Shown one piece after another: positions 11,301 to 23,300 of a stretch of DNA of 64,000 nt. This stretch comes from Paragyromitra xinjiangensis (lineage: Eukaryota > Ascomycota > Pezizomycetes > Pezizales > Discinaceae), in the NCBI GenBank assembly GCA_038503065.1, contig JBCAMK010000006.1, positions 1,612,001-1,676,000 on the forward strand. The letters are read 5' to 3'. The first letter of the stretch is position 1. Every line of letters starts with the position of its first letter. The notes beneath the pieces were generated by a model. The model was not told the DNA's origin and searched no databases. It saw only the letters and a program-made list of their open reading frames with translations. A program made the position numbers and the translations under genes.

Positions 11301-12133
11301 CGAGATTGAGCTGGAGTCATCGATTGGTAAAGGGTTCGCTCATTATAACCTTCACGTTGCTAGCCTTTTCGAAGAAGCAAAGGCATCTCTATATGTAGCA
11401 GAGTTCTGTCAAGCCGCCCTTATCTCACTTGAGGTCTCGGTAAGTTCACATTCCTCATCCGTTCTTCCGCTGCTAATACTCTCAGGACAACCCCGAACTC
11501 CGCACCGAAATACTTTTAAAACTCTTCCAGTCCAACCTCTCTGTCTCCCGCTTCGATGAAGCCTACCTAGCGCTAATAAGCTATACTAATGCCCCACTTC
11601 AACGCACCGCTCTCCGCGACCTCGTCGATGCCATGGTCTCACAGTCCCAAGGCGCACGTCTCTGTACTTATCCGTTCGTTGGGCTTCAGGACGAGGTCGA
11701 TGAAGCGCTATCGTTCAAGTGCGCCGCTATCATGGATGTAACCACTGGCCCACCGTTCCATAAGGTTCTATACGCGTGGAGGATCCAGCACGGAGACTAC
11801 AGGGGTGCCGCAGAGGTGCTGCATGAGCGTCTACAGAGGCTGCAGACAGCGAATGTGGGGAGCTCGGACCCAACGAGCAGGAGTGTTACGGATGGGTTTT
11901 TGGTGTTGTTGAATGCGATGAGTTGTGTTGGCGAAGAGCAGGCGTGGTTGTTAAGTAGCAAAAGGGCGGATGAAGGGGGTAGTCAGGGTCAGGGAAAGAG
12001 GATAAGGAAGGAAGGGGGTACTGGGGGTGCACCGGTGAAGAGGGGGGTGGTTACGGTGGACGATATAAGGAAGCGGTATATGGCTGAGGTGGAAAGGGTT
12101 GGGCTGTTACTGAATGGGGGGTTCTTTGTATAA
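8311..12133 (+). CDS. NUP120: Nucleoporin Nup120 (Nup160 family)
   Basis: Scaffold nucleoporin of the Y-shaped (Nup84/Nup107) complex of the nuclear pore. Four exons: 8311-8971, 9038-11200, 11252-11439 and 11486-12133, giving 1219 aa, the usual size for filamentous fungi. The N-terminal half fits a beta-propeller, with family features such as YYRPVERYPRCIMWRV and the LLFTVSVNHTLKTWSL segment (blade with a tryptophan). The rest is helical, as in the Nup120/Nup160 alpha-domain. The C-terminal tail contains a Gly/Lys-rich low-complexity stretch before VTVDDIRKRYMAEVERVGLLL. All four junctions use GT-AG and keep frame. The upstream ATG-less region and an in-frame start at 8311 with an A-rich leader decide the start. 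Confidence 0.9.
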
Positions 12134-14177
12134 GAATGGAATATTGCGTGTAACTTCACTATCTTATATTCTTTGGTTTTCTCTTTAAATTGAGGGTTGG
12201 GGTGTTTTTGTATTACTAGTGTTTGTGTAGTACGTTTTCTTGGCTTTGTCTAAAATCGCATTTGGTTTTCTTTTTTCTTTTCCATCGCAAATGGCTTAAT
12301 ACTGGTAACAGTAGGGTTGGTACGAATAGGCGGTTTACAGGAGTCAGCGTCGAGGGCCACCTTAGCATAACATAGAGTCTACCTGTCAACAATTAATATA
12401 TTCGTTGGAAACACTTTCATTCCTCCTAGAGTAGTTGATACAGAGCCTTTAGTTATTTCAACCAAAAATGCCTTATCTACCAGTCCTAGGCCCTCGTGTA
12501 GAAGGACGTGGCTGATTATATTTTACCCAATACCACAATATTAAGTTGGTTTCTCTAATATCACGAAATTCCAGCCCGTTTCCGCCCATTATCGTAATAC
12601 CCCGACTGAAAGCAAAAAATAGATGACACTATCAAATATCCAGTGCCGTTCCAGGTTAATTTCCGAGTGATCATATCCGACTTTCTCGTAGGTGCTAACG
12701 TCTCTTGCTACAACCTCCCCCAAAACTCTATCCACAGCTATAATATGGTCCCTTAGAACAGTGAACGGCTTATCGTTTGTTTGTGGTTGAAATGGGTTGA
12801 TTGCTTGGATTTCTCCGCTCCGTTGAGGGTTCAAGTTTTGAATCGCCTCAATTGTATAATCTGCCAGGAAACCACGACCCTAGGGCCCTTGGTGTCAAGG
12901 ACAGGAATTTCTACTCTAGTGACTCCAACTCCATATTTGAACTCTAGATTTCGATCATAATATTCCCCCCCGGCGGCTATATAATACACAGGTCAGAAAA
13001 GCTAAACACCTTAGTAGAGTAGATCGAGTAACCCACATATAAATTGCCCGGGTGGACAAACACTATACAATTCATGTTTGCTTTCTAATACAATTGCTAA
13101 GATTTCGCATGTCCAGTTCTGCTGTTATGCGCTCCGAGATTTTAGCCCTACAATTAATTCCAGCATGTCAGGGAGGAACGGAATGATGAGGGCCAACCGA
13201 CGTTCATCAGATAAGAATCCCCATCTAACTCTCAGGGGACAGGAACAACGGATCTATTTTGCGTATATATGCTGTCCTATCGATAGATATATTGTTATCC
13301 CCATCGATCATCTTAATGCCTCGTAATCTCAATTCCTGGATAGGAATCCAGGAACAAAGGTGTTTAAACGATCTCTAACTCAGATAGACAAATCAAATAT
13401 GTTGTGGGTCCTGGTATGGGTTTTGTAACGTCGTTTCTTGTTAACCCTATCGAAACAGCCATTCTGTGACATTTTTCCCTATAGCCACCGGCTCTGAGTG
13501 AACCTACAACTCTTCAAGTAGAAGGATTTCATAGCGAATTGATCAGATTCCATGTGTTATCCTTCAATGATGATGATGACTGTCGGCGAGAATGACTCAG
13601 TGATTGTACTCCAAGAGGAACACTCACCTCAAGACTTCCACTAAGGTGCGTAGAACAATCATTTCTTCTGCCACAGATTTGGTGACGCTTTAGAATGATA
13701 TCAATGAGTAGTGACTGATGGATAACATGTACAGAAACATGAGGAACTGTTGCTTTTGTTGATGGAAAGTGAGGATGGAAGATGGAGCAAACAGGTGCGT
13801 GGTGAATATCGCAGAAAATACTATGGCACGTTTCCACTAGCGTGCCAAGAGCGAGTGCTAGCTGGTGATCAAACATCCCTTGTGCAAAAATCGACACAGA
13901 AAGCGCAGCGAATGTTGGTTAGGCTGGATTTCCCCCCAGATAGCACCTTTCTTGGCAACTCTCGCTCACAGAAAGTTCGATTATCAGCTATAGCCACCCA
14001 ATACTCCTACGTAAAAATTAGATATAAACTACATGTATTTTCACCAAAACACATGTACCCCATGATACATGGCCCTCCACACGACAGCCCTCCAAGGACT
14101 ACATGTATACTAAAAAGAAGCCACCCATTTTCTGTTTAATTCCATCTCCATCAATAACTCCTTTCCGCTTACTTCGC
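12134..14177. other. Intergenic spacer with ACATGTA palindromes
   Basis: Two kilobases without a convincing gene; the open frames at 12589-12834 (-) and 13529-13897 (-) have no recognisable motifs. The only structure I see is an 11-nt direct repeat, ACTACATGTAT at 14028-14038 and 14098-14108, built on the palindrome TACATGTA, with another ACATGTA between them. Confidence 0.45.
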
Positions 14178-15629
14178 CTAAACTTCAAAATCGAAGCCGT
14201 CATCAGAATCCTATAGATCCACCAATCCCTACCACGATAAGTAATGCGCTCAAAAAAACCACACCTTTTAGACATAGATGAGAGACTACTTACGCCTGAT
14301 AAATTACCCAATTTATGTCGATCCAGCTGCGCCTTGCTCCATTTCGAGAGGTCGAATTTATGCCCACCGAGTTTATTCGTACCCACAATTTGCGTGTAGC
14401 GGCGCAGCTAGAATTGGGTTGGGTTAGTTCACTACTCTATATTCTCTTCTAAGGGGACATACCGCTTTCCCAAACCCGCCATCCTCATCCTCCGATTTCT
14501 TCTCATCCTTCCTATCCTCTTCTTCGTCTTCGTCTTCATCTTCGTCATCTTCGTCATCATCGTCCTCGTCCTCGTCCTCGTCATTATCACCAACACCCTC
14601 CCCTGCCGCTAACTTCTCGATATCAACGCCATCATCATATTCGAACTCTTCAGGCCCTAGGGCAACCCTAATACTAGCTTCTTTACAAAGATTCACAATC
14701 TTCCTCGTCTTGCTGCTACTTTCCCAATTTGCGATAACCGCGGCAACAAAGCCAATGTTCTTAAGCGGACTATCGGGCGTAAGGAGACCATCTTTGCGCA
14801 AGAGGATAAAAGTCTCAAGGAACATAGCTGAAATGAGGTTTTGAAGAGCAATGACACGTTCCCCGTCATCACACATCCCCCATTGCCCCCCATCACCAAA
14901 CAGATAAAGTGCAAGGGCTTCGATCCGGAAAAATAGTTCCTCGCACTTCCTTCCACGAAGTTTCTTCCATTCCTTCTCGAATGCGTTCACCTATCACTTA
15001 CTATTAGCACACTAACACATTGCTGTCAAAAAATGAGTAAGCAACGTACCACGTTCTCTAGCAGCTCGATCTCGCCGTATCCGGTGAAATCATTGTAGAT
15101 GTAGACGCCCCACATGTCAGCACAGCAGTTGTCGGCAGCTTTGGTCATCTGCTCAAAGTATGTGGTGGCTTTTTCAGAGACGAGCCAGAAATATTCTACC
15201 CCGTCAACTTTGAAGGGGAAGTCTTCGGGATCGTACTCGGTTGGAAAAGGAGGTTGGACGAGTTCATGGTATTTAATATCTTGGAGGGACTGGAAAGCCG
15301 TGTCAGCGTTTAGAAACAGTTACTAGGCATGGCTTTAAGGGTGATGTAGGAAATGCACCCCTAAGTCCCCTTTTGGTAATTATTGCTTTGATTTCATATC
15401 TCCTAGAGGACACGATGGAGGATTCGAAAGGCAATCCCCAGATGGCCAATACAAACACACATCTTCCAAAGGGGAAACAAACCTTACGAGCCGGTACCTT
15501 TTTGGTGGCTTTTTTGGCATGGCCGTCACCGGTTGGGTGCGTCTTCCGTTTCTCAGCAGCTGGAACTGGAGCTGCGGTTGGGGCTGGAGCTGGATCTGCA
15601 GCTGGAGCAGCTTTCCTTCGGGGCGGCAT
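14178..15629 (-). CDS. Unrecognised protein with acidic low-complexity tract
   Basis: I do not recognise the family. Five exons are proposed: 15629-15483, 15289-15050, 14990-14463, 14407-14294 and 14210-14178, giving 353 aa with every junction in frame. The first exon is an Ala/Pro/Lys-rich tail (MPPRRKAAPAADPAPAPT then AEKRKTH) that could be nuclear or disordered. The folded-looking core includes HELVQPPFPTEYDPEDFPF, YFWLVSEKATTYFEQMTKAAD and a helical region EKEWKKLRGRKCEELFFRIEA. An Asp/Glu run of about 40 residues (14490-14585) follows, then a short basic segment LRRYTQIVGTNKLGGHKFD, and an acidic end DSDDGFDFEV. The donor of intron 1 could instead be at 15497 (AAG/GTACCG). It is divergent from the dehydrogenase at 16018. 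Confidence 0.8.
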
Positions 15630-16017
15630 GTCCGTTGTATTCAAGAGATCTGGATGAAATAAGCTGTAGGTACGGTTTAATAGTTAAAAAACACAAGCTT
15701 TGATGTTGTTGTCTGGTCAGAAATTTGTGGAGCAAGAAAAATTTCCAGGGGTCGTTGGAGCTCAAGCTGAGCTTTATGGCTGCCTGATGGACTGACATCA
15801 CTCGTATGCGGTAAAGCGTACCCCCGTAACAAATCCCTGGCTCACGTGCCGGCCGCTCGCATACCCGGTTGTGCGCGAGTTCAGGGATGCTCGGCCCCTC
15901 GGTTCCCCGCACAGACCTCTAATCCCTCATGGCTCTTTAAGATTCGCCCCTCCCACTGACATCACCGCCAACCCCCACTAACCACGAACCAATCGACGAA
16001 CCGAATTAAACGAAAAA
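15630..16017. promoter_or_regulatory. Divergent promoter region (unknown protein / dehydrogenase)
   Basis: Spacer between two divergent starts. A GC-richer segment lies at 15830-15910 and an A-rich leader precedes the ATG at 16018. I see no gene in it. Confidence 0.4.
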
Positions 16018-16857
16018 ATGTCTTCAAGCTTGTTTGACCTCAATGGAAAGACCGCGCTATGCACAGGCGGCACCCGTGGCATTGGCCAAACCATGGCCCT
16101 GGCGTTGGCCGAAGCAGGTGCTGACATCATTCTTGTCCAGGTGGGTTTCGAGCTTCCCTAAGCTTCAGCACCAGATGCTAACGGTCCGAAGAGAGATCCA
16201 CACAACACGACAACCCACGACGCCATCACTGCCCTTGGCCGCCGTTGCGTCATCTTCGTGGCTGACCTCTCCAACGCTGCTACTGTGTCCACTATCATCC
16301 CATTGCTCACCGTCGAAGGTGCTGTCCTCCCTAACAATGGTATTCACATCCTTCTCAACTGCGCGGGCATCCAACGGCGCCATCCATCCCACGAGTTCCC
16401 AGAACATGACTGGAACGAAGTGCTACAGACAAACCTTAACACACCATTTGTACTCTGTCGTGATATCGGGAACTATTGGCTTACTGCAAAACCACCAATG
16501 CGAGGACGTATCATCAACGTTGCCTCAGTTCTCTCCTTCCAGGGTGGACTGACTGTTCCAGCATATTCTGCGTCCAAGGGCGGGTTACTGCAGCTCACAA
16601 AGGCCCTGAGTAATGAATGGGCCGGACACCACATCGGGGTTAATTGTATTGCACCAGGGTACATCGAGACCGCGATGAACGAGGCGTTGATCAAAGATGA
16701 AACGCGGGGGAAACAGATACTGGATAGAATACCCGCTGGGAGGTGGGGAAATCCCGAGGACCTTAAAGGGCCGGTCGTTTTCTTGGCGAGTGAGAAGGCG
16801 AGTGCATATGTGAGCGGGGAGTGTTTGGTTGTTGATGGAGGGTGGATGGGGAGGTAG
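16018..16857 (+). CDS. Short-chain dehydrogenase, 2-deoxy-D-gluconate 3-dehydrogenase-like
   Basis: NAD(P)-dependent classical SDR. Two exons, 16018-16140 and 16192-16857, giving 262 aa. The cofactor loop is TGGTRGIG (residues 16-23), the NNAG-type motif reads NCAGI, the catalytic Ser lies in [11 protein letters not shown] and the YxxxK pair in YSASKGG. The end, [14 protein letters not shown], and the block [21 protein letters not shown] are typical of the KduD / 2-deoxy-D-gluconate 3-dehydrogenase group, so a role in uronate or sugar-acid breakdown is likely, but substrate cannot be fixed from sequence. The intron at 16141-16191 joins LVQ to [12 protein letters not shown]. The 3' end overlaps no neighbour. 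Confidence 0.9.
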
Positions 16858-19800
16858 ATTTATCGTTGGGGCGTCCGCGACATTAGAATTCCCTAAGATT
16901 ATTTGAAGCAGTTGAAGTGGTAGAAGGGGTAGAAAACTAGCTTCCGTAGACAAGAATGAAATTAAAGTGGGTGGTGGCCCAGCATCACTAGACTTTATGG
17001 TGTCAATGATCATGTTTGCTTTTTCAATCATAAATCACCTACCCATTCCTATGATAGTAGCCATAGCCCCAGCCATCCAATTAATATAGACAAGAACCTG
17101 AACACCCTCACGATGTGAGAGTCAATCAAGGAAAATAAAAGGGTGGAATTGCTCGGGTGCTCTCGGGAAAAGATTATGTAGAAATATTTCTAAATGCCCT
17201 CAGAACTTATAATGCCATAAAGTGCGATAACAGGTATGAGCCCATAGCTTCAACTTAGTAACGACCCCGGTAATGGCTTTGCATCCAACATCAATTTTAT
17301 GCGCCTCGAAGCTGGTGTGTGGGCTTTATTACATACGATATACCCGATAACATTTCTAAAAACCAGCATGGCAAACATTGGAGACTTCGGAGTCGGACAT
17401 GAAAGCTTCCACCGACAACTGAAGACGTAGGGATACTAATGGAATAGATAGAACAAACTACATTGTAGTCATGTTTTATTTTGCTGGATAAGATTTTGAT
17501 ATGCCCAACAAAAACCTCGTAGGTGTTATTCGGGACGATATGTGTATACACAGAGGATTGCCACGTCATAACCACCATTGACAGGTGTTATAAAAGAAAT
17601 CCAGTAAATCAATATCTTGGATCAACTTCATGTGAAATCACTCGGTAAAAACCTCAAAAAATATCTTTGGGTATTTGCTTCTTATTATGCTACATGAAGC
17701 TATTTATATTATTCTCTATTATTCTCTATTATTCGGTATTATTTTCTCCTCCCTTCGTAGGTTTCCTTAGCAGATTTCTTACCATTTCAGTCATTCGTTT
17801 AGCTGTGGTTTATTCAGGCGCTCGTTCGGCATATCTAGAGGCTGCTTTGGGCCTAGAGGCGCCAGCCGGCGAGAAATCTGTGGCACGTAGAAGCAGCCTA
17901 ATTAGCCAAACAGAAGTATATATATAGATCTTTTTGGCCTTCCCTTCGTTTCTTTCTTATGTGTTGAATATATTCGGTCTTCTGCAGGCTCGTTCCCACC
18001 CCCTACTACCTGCAACTACTGCCTACGGTACGCGGCGAGTTGCGCGCTAGGTCTGAACACGAGGCTAGCCTTCTGCTCAAGCAACGAATATCACATCTTC
18101 TTCCTTCAAATAATTTTGAAGTTAGACGGCCACGAACCAGCCGAATATCCCTTCAACCAAAAGACCAAGAGTCTAACCCTACGACGGGCTTTCCCAACCA
18201 GCTTACTGTTTAAACTCTTCCCACTAAGTATCAGCTTCACTTGCTGACGAGTCTCTTGATAGTCATTCTTATATCCACTGGGCAGTTCTCCCCAGGGCCT
18301 CCCCTGATTCAACTTTTATAGGCGGGTGTTCACTAGTATGCGGTTCAGCCTATGCAGAGCCAATCTAGGGGACTGGTGAAACGCTATCCCAGATAGCAGA
18401 AGGCTCGCAGAGAAGGGCTCTTCGTGGGATGGAAAGATAAGGCGTTCATCTATCTTCAAACTCTCAAACCCTCCCACGTACTCCTGTGGAGAAACAAAGA
18501 TTATCCCTAACTTATATCTGTTACGAGACGCACAACCCCAGTTTCATTTATTTATGGTCTGGTTTCACGGAACAATCAGGGAAGGTCTTAGTGCTCACAT
18601 CCGTACTCCACTGCTTTCCGTAGTGTCTGTGTTTGCCATAGGATTCAAATGGGTGTCATTTTCAAGCACCAGACCAGAAAGATGATATTTCATAAATAAA
18701 GACTTGGAGTACTTCAACGGACCATTATTTTGACAATTTAGCATCCGCGGTATTGTTACGCGTATTGAGAGAGACGCGAAAAATCCACCCTAAGCTGGAG
18801 AAGGGGTTCTATTAGGCCGTAAGGGGTCAATGGGTCTCTGCCGGTTGCTTTATCGACGATCACCCGCTGGCTAGATGACCAGAAGTGTCTCACTAGGCGA
18901 ATGTGTTTAAGCCAGGGATGCGGGATGGGGACGGCGGGACCTCCCGTTCTGGAGATCACCATCCGAGCTTAATTTTTCCCTACCCAGGCAAATGTTGAAA
19001 TCCTGGCCCCGCAAAATTGCTTGTTTCTACGACCATTAGGCTCATAGCCGAGACCCTAGTATCTGCCCGGGGTGGCTCTTTTGTGTTTATGCGATATCTA
19101 ATTTCAGCCAATTATCACTGTTAGGGTGGGTGGCTTATGCATCTCGCTAGATGGGAAAATGTGCATCTACTCGCGACAGGCGAAAATAATTCAGAACCGG
19201 AGTAATGACTCAGACGTTTATCGCGAGATTCTCGGGATGACCGGAGCAACGGGACTAGAGCTACCAAATATACTATTAATACCCAAACTCATCTGTGGTG
19301 TTAAAAGGCGACAGCATACTATTAGTTCAGGGGCTGTACACTACTACAGTCTGTTTATTTAAGTGGTGTGGTTGTAAGCCCCTATCCTACCGGCGCACAA
19401 GTACTTGGTGCTACTATATGCAGCACTGAGGGGTGCCTAATTTCCACCCATGTCGTGGGGTCGTTCTCTAGGAAGCCGATATGTCTTGGGTTTTGGAAGG
19501 CTAGAAGGAGAGACGATTTTGATGTCGCAATCGAGGTGGTGATTGTTATTCATTAGTTACTGGGTTTGGTAACAACAGATCTAAATAGTTGGGTTTGTTT
19601 AGGGAAGGGCTTCAATGCCGGACATCGATTTGCGGGACCCTCTCTGCCTTTAAGACATATGCATGGCCATCGGCTGGGTTTCAACGGAGTATGAGACCTT
19701 TGGTTGGGGCTCGAGAGCCGCAGCCCCCATAATTCACATTTTCTATAAAATTTCCGTGTGGAGTTCGAGGGGAGCTCGAGGGGAGCCTGAAAAAATCTTG

Positions 19801-20330
19801 TTGCGAGTTCAGAATCGTTGAAGAGAAGCTTACAAAAGGATATTGGGTGGACAGTATCTCTGCAACGGATCTCTGTTGCATGCTGTCTAGCCCAAGCACT
19901 CTTGGAATGAAGAAAGAAGCCATCCTTCCGCGTATATATCCATGGAAATTGTTGGGAATTGGCTGCTCCTTACGGCACTAGTGTGTTTCTTGCAACCTCG
20001 TTTCGTAACTTATCTATCATGAGGCGGCGTTGTGGCACATGCGGGATCTCGTGTCCCGGAGACCAATCCACCGATTTTCCAAGACAGCAGGCTGCCCGAA
20101 CTTCTGAAATAGGCCACAAAGTAGGGAGGGTGGGTTGGGCCGGTGAGAAGAACGCATGGGTGTTAGGGTTTAGTTAAGAGCTCGCTTGTAGGAATACACC
20201 GGAGACTGAAAGGAAGGCCTGTTATTGGGATTTTTCTTACCTGTGCCTTTAGCACTTGTATCATATATTAAGACGTTGGCGTGCTACATTTTGGTCCCCC
20301 AAACGGTATTCTATCCAAAGACTGGGCAAC
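16858..20330. other. Gene-poor region upstream of the NLR gene
   Basis: About 3.5 kb with no convincing gene. Open frames are under 95 codons and show no motifs. A short A/T minisatellite of ATTCTCT-type units occurs near 17704-17750. I looked for reverse transcriptase, transposase and long terminal repeats and recognised none; heavily decayed repeats cannot be excluded. Confidence 0.5.
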
Positions 20331-23300
20331 ATGTCTTCCGCCGACAAATCCAAAACTTTCGGCCTTGTGAAGCAGGTGTATCCAGAGCCATCTGGGTTGA
20401 GCACTGAAGGAAAGAACAATCAACCACTTGTCGAGTATGAGCTTGCACACTTTCGGGACATTCATACAGTTTGACTAACTAAGTGAATAGCATCGTGGCC
20501 GTACATGGACTTAATGGTCACTACGAAAATACGTTTACGCGGGATGGGCACTTTTGGCTTAAGGATTCTTTGCCGGTCTGGATCTCACAATCACGGGTAT
20601 TCACCTACAGCTACAACTCAGATGTTTTCATTCAATCCAATTCCAATCTCAGCGATTGGTCCCAAAAGTTGTTGTCATCCTTAGAAACAAAACGGATAAA
20701 GGATCCTAGTGTACGATGGTTCCTATTCGTCCTGGATACAAGGAAGGAGAAATTTGCTGATACGAATAGCGTCCTGTTATATTTATCTGTCATAGCTTAG
20801 GAGGTATTGTCGTGAAGCAGGAAAGTTATACATCTTGACTGGAAGAAACCTCTCACGAATACTAACATGATCTTACAGGCGCTAGTTGAAGCTAAGATAA
20901 ATCCCAAATTTCAAAATCTTCGTACATCGGTAGCGGCAATCTTCTTCTTGGGCACACCTCATCAAGGATCAGAAGTTGCAGACTATGCTAGTGTTCTTGC
21001 ATCTATTACCCATGCTGTCACCGGGAAAATACGCTCAGATGCGTTGAAAATTCTCAAGCGGAAGTCGCCTATACTTCAAGAACTTACTCAGCAATTCAGA
21101 CATGATTCTGGAAATTTCAAAATCTTGTCGTTCTACGAGCAAAAAAAAACCCACGGGAAAATTGTACGCCACCCCTGGAGGACGCCTATCCACCTTGATT
21201 ATGACATGGCTAACAGTAGTGGTATAAGATCGTCGATAAAACCTCAGCACTGTCCAACCTACAACACGAGGAACAGATTCCGGTAGAGACAAATCACACC
21301 GAAATCTGTAGATTTGCGAAGGATGAAGAGGACTACGATCTGGCAATCACGCTCCGCGAACACCTGACCATTATATTCGACGGTATTGCCGAGAAAAAGG
21401 CCTTGGAGCAACAAAGTATGCAGCTGTCATATAAACCCATAGACTAGTTTGGTTCTAAAATTTAATAGAAATCTTCGAGACCGGAGTACTTAAGTCATTG
21501 ATGCCCGACAATGATGGAAATTCTCCTATGAATGTTGCCACACCGTACGTTGGTACTTGTTCATGGATACTCCAACACCCTATGTACCAAGCATGGTCGG
21601 AAGACAACCTTAAGTGCCTTTGGATCCAAGGAGGACCTGGTTATGGCAAAAGCGTCTTATCTTCTTTTATCCTTGAGAATTTTCGGAAAGAATTTAATCT
21701 CAGGGACGGGCCTGTACCTCGATCGCCCATTTCAGAAGAGTTTCTCATGGACGCAAGCTCCAAGACCATCGTGGCTCATTTCTTTTGTGACGATAGGGAA
21801 GAACCTCAACGAACATCTGTCTGGATTTTGAGGTCGCTTCTCCATCAAGCATTCAGCCAAAATCGGAATCTTTTGAAGCACGTCTTGCGTCTGTATCAGC
21901 AATTCGAAGGCAGCGATTTCCATCCTGAAGCGGTAGACTTCGATACTATCAACCATGAAGAAATCTGGGGGTCATTCGAGCGTCTTCGGGATATTTGGGT
22001 GGCTATTGCAATCGATCCGGAGATTGAGCAGATCTATTTTATCATCGATGGCTTAGATCAGTGGGGTTATGCTGCATGGGACTTCCTCAATCTAGTTAAC
22101 AGAGCGACGGCAACTGAGCTTCCAATTACCGCCAAATTACGTTGTGTCTTCACAAGCAGGCCCAATGAATTTATTCAACGTAAGGTCGAAACTCCTTACA
22201 TCATCCAGCTTGCCAAAGAGAATCAGGATGATATCAATACTATAATTGTGGCAAAGATGAAACGTCTTCAAGACTATCGGGGCTTCAACCCAGGTTTATG
22301 CCAGAAAATCGAAACTATTCTAAGAGATCGCTCAGGTGGTATGTTTTTATGGGTATGTTTGGCGTTGGATCGGTTGAATGAATGGGTGGGGATTTCGAAC
22401 GAAGGTGCCGTTGAAACCATGTTGCGGAACATGCCTTCAAGTCTGAATGCGGTCTATGAAGAGGTTCTGACCAGGGTCAGTGCACAGAACGATGGAGAAG
22501 TAACTGCTATGTTGAATAAGATTTTGATGTGGTCATACTTTGCAGGACGCAATTTGAAGCTAGACGAGCTGCAAGTTGTTTTGTCTTTGAGATCTGATGA
22601 TAAACTGGAATCCCAGGTGAAGGAACGGTATACCCAGAGCTATCCGCATCTCGATGATTTTCGGAAGAGTGTTTTGGACCTTTGTGGGCCCTTGGTGACG
22701 ATTCAAGACGACGGAACTATACTACTCGCCCATCAGTCTGTAAAGGATTTCCTTAGTCAGTTTTACGGTGAGGGTAATCAGGATTCAGGGTTCGCCAAAA
22801 CCCCTGAAGACGCTCACGCAGAAATGGCTGGAGTTTGCATCACCTACCTATCTATGAAGGATATCTACGAGCACAAGGTTCCAGCACCTCCACTCGACCA
22901 AAACGGATCGATTGACACAAAACAGCACAAGGTTACGGTTCGGGAGTATCTTGATGGACACAACTTCCTCCAGTACTCTGTCTTTTATTTGGGAAATCAT
23001 TTACGCGCTTTACGAGATTGCGATGATAGCGTTGTAGAGCACTTCAACGAATTTTTCAGTAATGACTCTGCTCCTCTAAAGAATTGGGCGCATGCGTACG
23101 ATCTTATGAAAAGATGGAAACATGGCAAATGTAAGGCTCCTCTAGAACCCCTCACGTTGCTGCTCCTAGTTTGTGACTAAACAAGGAATTAGATACCGGT
23201 TTCTCAAGCAATGTCACTTTCCTTTCCGTGGCTTCAAGACTCGACTTGACGTGGCTTGCCAACAAAGCGATGTCCTCCAAAGGATCGAAAGATACCCGCC

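Noticed and set aside
12589..12834. 81-codon minus-strand frame in the NUP120 downstream spacer
   Set aside because: No motif, no splicing partner and AT-rich surroundings; could be a decayed remnant but nothing supports a call.
13567..13720. ATGATGATGATGA followed by CTGA as a C/D snoRNA
   Set aside because: Boxes are 140 nt apart without a closing stem or recognisable rRNA complement; the ATG run looks like a microsatellite.
20825..20878. GT at 20825 as the true NLR intron 3 donor
   Set aside because: It shifts the frame and meets a TGA within a few codons, so it cannot make the receptor.
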